Source: Symsagittifera roscoffensis
Lineage: Eukaryota; Xenacoelomorpha; Acoela; Convolutidae
Reading direction: 5' to 3'
NCBI RefSeq assembly: GCF_963678635.1
Contig: NC_087064.1
Span: forward strand, 1,735,926 to 1,799,925
Length of the DNA stretch: 64,000 bases
This document shows, one piece after another, positions 57,093 through 64,000 of the stretch; the first letter of the stretch is position 1, and every line of letters starts with the position of its first letter. The translations under genes and the position numbers were made by a program. The notes beneath the pieces are model-generated. The model saw only the letters and a list, made by a program, of their open reading frames with translations, made no database searches and was not told where the DNA came from.

Positions 57093-60000
57093 AATTCTGC
57101 CCTAGGTGGTCTAGTCAACCTCTCCCCGGACAAGTCGTCCTGCACGGGCTCAAAGGTGTCTGACTCCTCAGACGAGTCGTCCTTGACTGGCTCGAAGGTG
57201 TCAGACTCCCCGGACATTGTCTCGTCCACGGACGAATAATCTGGGCTTGGCTCGTATTCCTCTTTTGCATCCGTGAAGTGCACTCTCCTCGTGAAGCTAG
57301 ATTTCGACCTGATCCTGACTTCCTCAGTAGTTTGGTTCTGATTCAATGTTCCATATTCAGTGAACGAAGTTCTCAACAAGACTTCTTTCGGCATCGAGCT
57401 CACCAGCTGGTTGACGATCGACCTGCAATCCAGTTCAACGCCTCGGCTGCGAATGGACACTGGCCTCTTCTCTGTTCTCTCGGTGACAGTCAACCGCTGC
57501 ATTGTCTCCATCCATTCACGATCATGCCTATCCACTTCCTTGTCCAACAAGTCACGGAGTTTTCCCATGACGTCCGGCGCCACGTTCATCGTCCTGTTCA
57601 ATAGAGCCATGCTGTTTATACCCAGCCTGGTTAGTTCTTGCTGTACCAAATTGGATCGGACTAGCAGATCCAGCGGAACGGGCTCGCCTCTAGCTAAAAG
57701 CTTTATCTCCGCGGCCGTCTCCACTGGAAGGTCAGGGTGTCCAGGTATAGGATGTCCTGATTTGTCTAACCACCTAGTAAGTGGCAGCTTGTCGTAGGTT
57801 TCTTTGTCCAGAAAGGAAAACCCGTCTTTGATCTCTGATTGGTTAGCCTGCTTCTCCTCGAGGCGCTCATAAAATTCTGTCTTTTTACTGAGGCTATCTG
57901 CGTTCTGGTGCATGTCACGGGTACGGTGCTCTATGATCATGTGGTATCCATCCAGGCGCACAATCCAATGACCAATATAGCTTTGGTCCATCGAATAGGT
58001 TTTCAGCCAGACAAGGGCACGATTATCCACACGTAACTTGAAGGGAGCACTCCCCAAGTAGGCCCTGTATTTTTCCACGAAAGTGATCACCGCAAACATC
58101 TCCGCTTTTGGTGCGCCGTACTTCATTTCAGTATCACTCAGGACTTTACTCCCGTAGGCTATCGGACGAAGAACCGTTCTCCCGTTCCACTCCTGCTCCT
58201 GGTGAAGTATGCCCGATATCGCAATCACTGATGCATCCGTGTCCAGCACGAACATCCCCTTCTCCGTTGGCATGCCGAGGACCGGTGCCTCGCAAAGTTC
58301 ACGTTTGATGTTTTCAAATGAGACTTGTGCCTCATCAGTCCAGGTGAACTTTTTTCCCTTGTTTCTCATCAACCTCTGCATGGGGTATATTTTGTCAGCA
58401 TACCCCTTGATGAACTCTCGATAATAATTTGCGAATCCCAGAAAACTCATCAGCTGTGTGTCTGTTTTAGGTGCCTTCCAGGTCAGCACCGCTTCAACCG
58501 CTTCGGGATCTGGTCTCACTCCATGTTTGTCAAACAGGCGGCCCATGTTTGGGGTCATTCTTCTCGCCCCTTCCCTATGAGGTACCGAGCCCTCTTCTAT
58601 CTCAATCTCGTGCTCTACAAAATTGCAACAACCTATGTCGGCCTTATGCTTTGAAAAAACGTCTGCGTTCCGATTTAGCACCGCTCTGAGCGAATCTAAT
58701 TCCTTATCTGATATTTTACCCTTCAGGTGTTCTATCTCAGGTAGGACAGGCTTATTCGCTGCTAACTCTGCTTCCGTCGGCCTCTCAGGAAAGTTGGAAC
58801 AACTAGACAGCCCATCATCTGTTTCCGACTTCATTGAAAACAATTTCCTAGAAGATTTCAATTCATTTACTCTTTTCATTATACATTCTTGGTTCGCATG
58901 CAATGGACATTTAGTTACATCAAACTTCTTCAAGTTCTCCACACTCAGAAAGTCTGTGTTCAGAGGCAAAGCGTAGCCAAGTTTCTTTCCCCTCTGTATT
59001 GTCACTGTTGTTGCTTCTGTGTTCAATAACACACTCACACACAGTCCGCTCTGAGTGAGTGAGAAGCTTCTTCCTAAAATAGCCGAGCTTTTACTGTTTG
59101 GATTTGGTACCAGACACACTTGTCTGTCATTGCTGAGTTCATTCAAGTTCCTCATCCTAAACGTCGCTACTACGGCTTGGTTCGGTTTTAATCTAACTTT
59201 TCGATCCAGAAAAATTGGCACCTTGGCCTGATTAATTAAGATCTTATTAAGGGGTCTTTTCTCATACTTTCTCTCAGGATCCTTGATCCTAATCAATTCG
59301 TCATTGAGATCGATCGTGACGTCAAAGTTGCGAACGAAATCCCTTCCTAGGATGAACTGGTCGGATTCGTCCAAATTCTCTACTACTAGGAAGCTCATCC
59401 AGAGATGTCTTCCTCCGAGCTGCAGTGAGATGATCGGGGTTCGTCCGGCGACATAGATCGCTCCCTGATTGGCAGCTGCCAACCTGATGTTTGTCGGTAT
59501 GAGATCCGACCTTTCGAAACCCATGTCGGTCCAAGTTTTGACTGGCATGACACTAACCACTGCTCCCGTGTCTAGCAGCCCCTTTACTGAAAGTTGTCTG
59601 CCTTGCACGTCCAGAACGTGTGCGGCCAGATCGGCCTCGCAACCAATATGCACCGCATCTTGTTCGAGCATCGCGTTGTGTCCGATTCGTCTGACCTTCA
59701 GCTCCTCTTTACCAATGTATATCCGGCCAACCTGATCGTTCGCATCAGTTATGTGAGCTTTCGTGTAGATATTGATGCCATCTACATTCATCAGGATCGG
59801 GTAAGGGCCATGGACATCGATATAATGTCCGTCCACTTTCATCAGCCTCGGACCTCCCGTTGTGAGCAGCGCTCGCACTGCCCTGGAGTCCAGTTTGGGA
59901 TCCTTCTCCTTCAGGTAGTCGGCATAGATGTCCAGGTGGACTATTGTAATCTCGGATGGTTCACTCAAGTTCTTGACCACCTGGTGCCCTGCGACTGAGA

Positions 60001-60097
60001 TGATGGACATTATTTTGGTCCCCGCCTTCGTCATGCCGAAAGTCTTACCAGATATAACGTTCAGTTTTAGTCCCTGTTTCTTGGGCTCTTCTTTGTC
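57014..60097 (-). CDS. Pol: protease, RT remnant, RNase H (retroelement 2)
   Basis: Open in the gag frame from the codon after the gag TGA (60100-60098); first ATG at 60034, 1006 codons. Protease: LLDTGAVVSVMP (Asp155), later FILGRDFV. RT: the N-terminal approach (KADIGCCNFVEHEIEI...HREGARRMTPN) joins directly to GRLFDKHGVRPDPEAVEAV at about residue 494 (near 58548). Fingers and palm, including YxDD, are therefore missing without loss of frame. Tether (FLGFANYYREF) and RNase H (LDTDASVIAISG; PKAEMFA; RVDNRAL; NADSLSK) are intact. The end is a long S/E/D-rich linker with LSGES repeats. Protease and RNase H look functional; reverse transcription cannot be. Confidence 0.9.
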   Translation of the reverse strand, partial: DKEEPKKQGLKLNVISGKTFGMTKAGTKIMSIISVAGHQVVKNLSEPSEITIVHLDIYADYLKEKDPKLDSRAVRALLTTGGPRLMKVDGHYIDVHGPYPILMNVDGINIYTKAHITDANDQVGRIYIGKEELKVRRIGHNAMLEQDAVHIGCEADLAAHVLDVQGRQLSVKGLLDTGAVVSVMPVKTWTDMGFERSDLIPTNIRLAAANQGAIYVAGRTPIISLQLGGRHLWMSFLVVENLDESDQFILGRDFVRNFDVTIDLNDELIRIKDPERKYEKRPLNKILINQAKVPIFLDRKVRLKPNQAVVATFRMRNLNELSNDRQVCLVPNPNSKSSAILGRSFSLTQSGLCVSVLLNTEATTVTIQRGKKLGYALPLNTDFLSVENLKKFDVTKCPLHANQECIMKRVNELKSSRKLFSMKSETDDGLSSCSNFPERPTEAELAANKPVLPEIEHLKGKISDKELDSLRAVLNRNADVFSKHKADIGCCNFVEHEIEIEEGSVPHREGARRMTPNMGRLFDKHGVRPDPEAVEAVLTWKAPKTDTQLMSFLGFANYYREFIKGYADKIYPMQRLMRNKGKKFTWTDEAQVSFENIKRELCEAPVLGMPTEKGMFVLDTDASVIAISGILHQEQEWNGRTVLRPIAYGSKVLSDTEMKYGAPKAEMFAVITFVEKYRAYLGSAPFKLRVDNRALVWLKTYSMDQSYIGHWIVRLDGYHMIIEHRTRDMHQNADSLSKKTEFYERLEEKQANQSEIKDGFSFLDKETYDKLPLTRWLDKSGHPIPGHPDLPVETAAEIKLLARGEPVPLDLLVRSNLVQQELTRLGINSMALLNRTMNVAPDVMGKLRDLLDKEVDRHDREWMETMQRLTVTERTEKRPVSIRSRGVELDCRSIVNQLVSSMPKEVLLRTSFTEYGTLNQNQTTEEVRIRSKSSFTRRVHFTDAKEEYEPSPDYSSVDETMSGESDTFEPVKDDSSEESDTFEPVQDDLSGERLTRPPRAEFCPGSRVRSDRWTEFCPGSQETSQTT

Positions 60098-62851
60098 TCA
60101 TGCTTTTGTAGTTTTACCCAGGACATTAAGACTTTCCCGAAGATCTGTGCTCTCCAGCTCCGACCTTACCCATTGCTCCACTTCTTTCGTGGCTAGGTCC
60201 TGTTTGACATTCTGCAGCGGTGTCCTTGCCGCCAGGCCGTAATCCACCTTGAGTGGGCTAGACGACTCTGTTTCGAGGTTCGAGGCTACCACCTCGTCAG
60301 GCCATGTCTTAACCTTTTTGGTCGTGAAAGTGCTCGGTGTCGTCTCCTTTCTCCGAGATTCAGCCTCGTTCATCAGACGTGCCCGACTGGCCTTGACACC
60401 CGAAAGCGCCTCTTCGTGGCGGGGATGTTTCGCGTCCGCTACTGCGTCCCAAAATTGAGTACAATCCGACTTGAAGTGTCCCTCCAAATTACAGAAGAAA
60501 CACCTCGGACCATATTTCATGATGAGCCCTCTGACGTACTCCTCATGATCCTCGTCGGTCGCGTCGGCGTCCTCGAGAAAGTAGCCTATGGCCTTCACGT
60601 TCTGTTTGTATGCAGAACACGCAGAGACGTGATGGTCCATCGAACCACAATTCGCGCACGACCTCCTCTTGTCCATGTCATCGCGAGGTTTGTACCAACT
60701 GGAATTCGCACCAGTGTTTGTCCCGCTATAGTTGCCATAATTGCTGTAATGGTTTTGCGCCCTCGGTTTTATGAGTAAATACTCGCGTGACTTCATACGC
60801 AAGTCGTCAGGCGTGGGTACCTGGTCAAGCGACAGGGTGAAGTGAGTGGCCAACATCGTCTTCAACTCCTCACTCCTTACTCCATCCATGAACTTCGAAG
60901 CAATAGCCAAGTTTCGCTTGGATATTCTCTCATCCGGATTGCTTCTCCTCCTGAGCAATTCAAGGTCGTCCAAGAATTTATCTATTGATTCTTCATCTCT
61001 CTGACGCCTCGTCTCGAACTTCACCATAGCCTGGTGCCCTTGTACTCCAGAGCCGAAACGATTCAGCAGGATGTCGAATATCTTGCGAGCGCTGTCTCTC
61101 TCATTGGCTCTTTTCGCCATTACACAATTTAATGCAGTACCCTCCAGGTTGCTCGTCAGCGCGCTGCACTCTTGTTTCTTGGAGAGATTCTCTTCCTCAA
61201 AGTGTAACTTCATCACCTCTATCCAAGTATCAATGCAGCCGTCTGACTCGTCTTTATATGACTTCGGCTTTTTCAGTGTCCTTCTTGAGAGCTTGGTGAT
61301 GAATGTTTCGAGAGATCTGTTCAGAGGCTCAAACATCGAGGCATACATCGTTGTGTCCTGTGAGACTATAGTCAGATCTGGTACTGAACTGACTTGTGGC
61401 ACGGTTGGCAATTTTGTCTCCGGGGTGGCATCTGCCTCCGGTGGGACTGGATTCGTCCAGCCAGGCCTCTGCGGGGCTGCCCTTGGCCGCTCCTTGTTTC
61501 TATGTTCGTAGTTCGTTCTCGAGCCTTGCTGGGCTCTGGCACTGTTGCCCGTACCATTTCCAACATTCGCATGGCGTGAGCGCTCCCTTGAGTTGGAATG
61601 CTCCTGCCAACTACTCCCATTCAGGATCGCGTCAAGCTTCCGCATCATCAAGTCAGATTTGGCGTCCAACCTCCTTTCCAGGCCAGTCATCGTTTGGGCG
61701 TAGGTATTATCATGATCATTCAACAATCGCTCGATCTCTCTTGTCATCCTAGCCTCTCTTTCCTCTGACTCTTTGTTTGCCTGTGCCAGGCTCTCGGCCA
61801 GGCATTGATCAGTGTTACGAATCAATTGAGCCTGATCAAACCTCGCCTGCGACTTCACGTGCGTTAGCTCATCTTTCAAACTCTCTCGACCATGGTGAGC
61901 TCTCTCGTCAACTTGATCTATCCTCTTAGTCATGTCCCGCCTCAATTCATCCAGGCCATTCATCACACCAGCGAACATATCACTTATGTCACCAGCTGCC
62001 CCCAATGGCGGGGTTAGCCCCAGAGAAGACGAGGTCAACTGTGGCTGTAGCCTAGTACTCGATGACGCACCGCCCTTTTGCTTGTGCATTGACGTCATCA
62101 GTCTGTCAAACGTTGATGATGCTCCCATCGTTATCCCATCTGACATAGGCCTGGTCGGCGAGGCAGAAGACGCCTCCCTGCTCATGTCGTTCCTTGGGCA
62201 CGGTGTGAAGTTCACATCCGGATGGGTTATTTCCGGTTGGTCGTAACTAGAGGATAGACCTCCGGCTTGTAGCGACGTCACGCGCTCATCGTACAAAGAC
62301 TTCCAACTTTTCTTTGCCTTCGAGAACGTCTGCTCTTCACCCGGACTCATACTCGACATCATCGCGTTGTTGCTCTGTTTGGCCAAAGATGAGTGTGCAC
62401 TTGTCAGATGTGAAGGTTCCTTTCTCCGTTTATAGCTCTTAGTCTCTGATTTGGACATTCCCCTGTACAACACTTCCTCCCGAGGTTCGACCTCGGGACG
62501 CTCCGAGGTCTCCTCTGTCCTCTCGGCTTCCTCCCGTTCGAGGACCTCATCTGGCTCAAAGTCGGGTCGAATGAGCGTTCGCTCCCCTTCGTCAAAGGGA
62601 TCCACCAGCGTTTCGCTCGCAGGCTCGGCCTCGGCGCTCCGCCTTTGATTGCCATCGAGGTTTTTCTCGCTCCTTAGTTTCATTTCGCTCACTGAAAGAT
62701 CAGGTTGACCTTTAGTCGATTCGTCTTCAGCAAACGCGTCGGAAGCGCTGCTAAACGAGGTTTGGCTACGCCTAGTTCTAAACTTCCGCGTGCTTCCCTT
62801 GCTTAGCCTGGGAATTTTAGTAGTCGATCCTAGCGAGTCCCTGCGCTGCAT
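60098..62851 (-). CDS. Gag (retroelement 2)
   Basis: ATG 62851 (MQRRDSLGS) to TGA 60098, 917 codons; the frame extends further up without an ATG. The first third is S/R/E-rich and disordered-looking. A coiled-coil-like region lies around 320-420 (MTKRIDQVDERAHHGRES..., LARANKESEER). A capsid region around 530-690 has the Ty3/gypsy style (WIEVMKLHFEEENLSKKQECSALTSNLEGTAL...FETRRQRDEESIDKFLDDLELL). Then come two CCHC knuckles, CANCGSMDHHVSAC and CFFCNLEGHFKSDC. It is much larger than usual Ty3/gypsy Gag. Gag and pol share one frame, split only by UGA. Confidence 0.88.
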   Translation of the reverse strand: MQRRDSLGSTTKIPRLSKGSTRKFRTRRSQTSFSSASDAFAEDESTKGQPDLSVSEMKLRSEKNLDGNQRRSAEAEPASETLVDPFDEGERTLIRPDFEPDEVLEREEAERTEETSERPEVEPREEVLYRGMSKSETKSYKRRKEPSHLTSAHSSLAKQSNNAMMSSMSPGEEQTFSKAKKSWKSLYDERVTSLQAGGLSSSYDQPEITHPDVNFTPCPRNDMSREASSASPTRPMSDGITMGASSTFDRLMTSMHKQKGGASSSTRLQPQLTSSSLGLTPPLGAAGDISDMFAGVMNGLDELRRDMTKRIDQVDERAHHGRESLKDELTHVKSQARFDQAQLIRNTDQCLAESLAQANKESEEREARMTREIERLLNDHDNTYAQTMTGLERRLDAKSDLMMRKLDAILNGSSWQEHSNSRERSRHANVGNGTGNSARAQQGSRTNYEHRNKERPRAAPQRPGWTNPVPPEADATPETKLPTVPQVSSVPDLTIVSQDTTMYASMFEPLNRSLETFITKLSRRTLKKPKSYKDESDGCIDTWIEVMKLHFEEENLSKKQECSALTSNLEGTALNCVMAKRANERDSARKIFDILLNRFGSGVQGHQAMVKFETRRQRDEESIDKFLDDLELLRRRSNPDERISKRNLAIASKFMDGVRSEELKTMLATHFTLSLDQVPTPDDLRMKSREYLLIKPRAQNHYSNYGNYSGTNTGANSSWYKPRDDMDKRRSCANCGSMDHHVSACSAYKQNVKAIGYFLEDADATDEDHEEYVRGLIMKYGPRCFFCNLEGHFKSDCTQFWDAVADAKHPRHEEALSGVKASRARLMNEAESRRKETTPSTFTTKKVKTWPDEVVASNLETESSSPLKVDYGLAARTPLQNVKQDLATKEVEQWVRSELESTDLRESLNVLGKTTKA

Positions 62852-63264
62852 AGTTTTTAACAAAATGAAAGTATTCGTAATTTGATGGCAATGCAAACGT
62901 ACCACAAACAAGATTTAGTTAAATCACTTAACGCTGCCTACTCGATTCCGTCAGTATCAAAATGTCTCTTAGATCTCTCACGACTAAACTAGTGACTCAG
63001 CTAAAGTTACACACAGGGTCTACCCAGTATTGATATAATGCTAACTCAACCCGGTTGTATAGTATAACAGTATCACTAAGTTTCCACAAGATATAATCGA
63101 CACACAAAACACAATCGATAATCAGATAAGAATATCCTACAGGTGACAGCGACCTTTTGTCAGTATCAATTTATCGCCACACAATTTATCAAGTCACTGC
63201 TTTGTTAAAATTAAACAATCTTTGATAAAAAGCAGTGATGATTCAGAAATAGATAAATAAAACT

Positions 63265-63640
63265 TAGTCTTAAGAAAAAGACTTCCCCCAATCGGAACGA
63301 TCCGAAAGAACGAAGCCCAGGACACAGTCTTCTCAAGTGGGTGTGTATCTGCCTAATACACCCACCGAGGTCTTCTTTTGGGTGTCCTGCGATTGCCCGA
63401 GCTGTCCTACTAAGTAGCTCAAGGCAACCTCTTGATCGAAAATTCGTCAAATCTATGAAAAAGCTCTCCCACACTCGGACTGCTCCAAGTGCACGAGAGT
63501 AGGGAACAATTTTTCTTCTCAAGTGGGTGTGTATCTGCCTAATACACCCACCGAGGTCTTCCTTTATTTGTTCCCGGATTGCCCGAACTTTCCTATTAAG
63601 TAGCTCAAGGCAACCACACAACCAAAATCACAATCAAAAA
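63265..63640. repeat. Two tandem copies of a ~185-bp unit with a hairpin
   Basis: Each unit contains TCTCAAGTGGGTGTGTATCT followed by GCCTAATACACCCACCGAGG (63333 and 63517), then ATTGCCCGA and AAGTAGCTCAAGGCAACC. GTGGGTGT pairs with ACACCCAC across about 13 bp, an 8-bp stem conserved in both copies while flanks have diverged. A third, partial trace (CTAATACACCCA) is at 63660. Confidence 0.85.
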
Positions 63641-63850
63641 AATTTTGTTCGGGTACTTCTAATACACCCAATGTAGAATCCAAAGTTGATCACGAATTTC
63701 CGGGTCAAAATGGGTTCTTATGATGCTGATAAGCACGCCTAATATCCTAATATGATCCTAATTAAATGGATTTTTTCCGTTGCCCAAATTGCCACAGAAA
63801 ATTTACTCAAGTCTCTAACAAGGAAGATCGTTAGAGGGTTTAAGACGCTC

Positions 63851-63970
63851 CGGAGGGTTACCTCGGAGGGTACCTTAATCACCCAAGTTACTTCGGAGGG
63901 TACCCTAATCACCCAAGTTACTTCGGAGGGTACCCTAATCACCCAAGTTACCTCGGAGGGTCCCCCTAAA
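63851..63970. repeat. 30-bp tandem repeat, three perfect copies plus partials
   Basis: The unit TACCCTAATCACCCAAGTTA then CTTCGGAGGG occurs at 63871-63900, 63901-63930 and 63931-63960, with one or two base differences. Partial units flank it (CTCGGAGGGT at 63862, AAGGAGGGTC at 63977). Short frames here on both strands come from the repeat. Confidence 0.9.
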
Positions 63971-64000
63971 TTTACTAAGGAGGGTCAATAAGATGCTTAA

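Larger units (their letters stand above)
46937..62911 (-). mobile_element. Giant Ty3/gypsy-type retroelement with macro and SGNH domains
   Basis: Internal region of about 16 kb on the minus strand: gag (917 codons, two CCHC knuckles), protease, RT remnant, RNase H, long S/E/D-rich linker, integrase (HHCC, DDE, GPF), macro domain, then a separate long ORF with two SGNH-type domains, then a polypurine tract. It is more GC-rich and better preserved than the rest of the window, with a handful of disabling changes. Ordinary Ty3/gypsy internal regions are 4-7 kb, so this is unusually long. The 5' LTR is not seen and may lie beyond 64 kb. Confidence 0.85.
62912..64000. other. 5' leader region of retroelement 2 and flank
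   Basis: Non-coding on the minus strand before gag. Contains the 185-bp duplication with hairpins (63265-63640) and the 30-bp array (63851-63970). No sequence matches the putative 3' LTR at 45.4-46.9 kb, and no primer-binding site was recognised. The 5' LTR is therefore diverged, missing or beyond the window. Confidence 0.45.

Noticed and set aside
57278..62648. Plus-strand frames opposite gag and pol of retroelement 2
   Set aside because: Antisense shadows; gag and pol have motifs on the minus strand.
62912..64000. Search for a 5' LTR matching 45.4-46.94 kb
   Set aside because: No shared stretch found by eye; LTR pair left undefined.

Overview
The window is eukaryotic nuclear DNA, almost certainly from an invertebrate animal. 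It has one multi-exon gene with GT-AG introns, AT-rich non-coding DNA, microsatellites, a hAT-type MITE, Penelope-like elements, an RT element with a PHD-like finger, and two large Ty3/gypsy-type retroelements. There is no operon structure, Shine-Dalgarno pattern or CRISPR array. I cannot place the species.

Layout. 1-3.2 kb: an interleaved inverted repeat (1179-1553), then on the minus strand the last exon of a gene whose protein is made almost entirely of a 9-residue D/S/G/Q repeat (27-bp coding minisatellite, 1583-3216). 4.5-6.4 kb: non-coding DNA with a 13-bp perfect hairpin. 6.4-21.4 kb: a decayed minus-strand Ty3/gypsy-type element in the order gag, protease, RT-RNase H (tandemly duplicated), integrase, a putative class III/chuvirus-like envelope gene and two unknown ORFs, one carrying an inverted duplication. 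23.5-28.1 kb: the only recognisable conserved host gene, an RBM24/RBM38/SUP-12 type RNA-binding protein, minus strand, five coding exons that join in frame to 337 aa; a MITE with a perfect 8-bp target duplication sits in its last intron. 28.1-31.8 kb: nothing recognised. 31.9-33.5 kb (plus) and 37.2-38.6 kb (minus): two decayed Penelope-like elements. 39.5-45.4 kb: a wrecked RT element with a PHD-like finger, rearranged into a roughly 2-kb inverted repeat plus a tandem duplication of its 3' end. 46.9-62.9 kb: a very long minus-strand Ty3/gypsy-type element.

The last element is the most unusual part. It has gag with two CCHC knuckles, then (same frame, after one UGA) protease, RNase H and integrase with an in-frame deletion of the RT palm, then a macro domain resembling the TARG1/OARD1 family at the C-terminal end of pol. 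Its last ORF (1535 codons, continuing about 640 codons beyond two single in-frame stops) carries an SGNH/GDSL hydrolase domain with an intact catalytic set, followed by a second, apparently catalytically dead SGNH-like domain with almost the same motif spacing. A polypurine tract 8 nt after the last stop, a TATA box and a 9-bp dyad mark the probable start of the 3' LTR. A macro domain (ADP-ribose chemistry) plus an esterase-like protein in one LTR element suggests accessory functions acting on host ADP-ribosylation or on membranes and esters; that functional reading is inference.

Most other reading frames in the window are shadows of these genes or of repeats.
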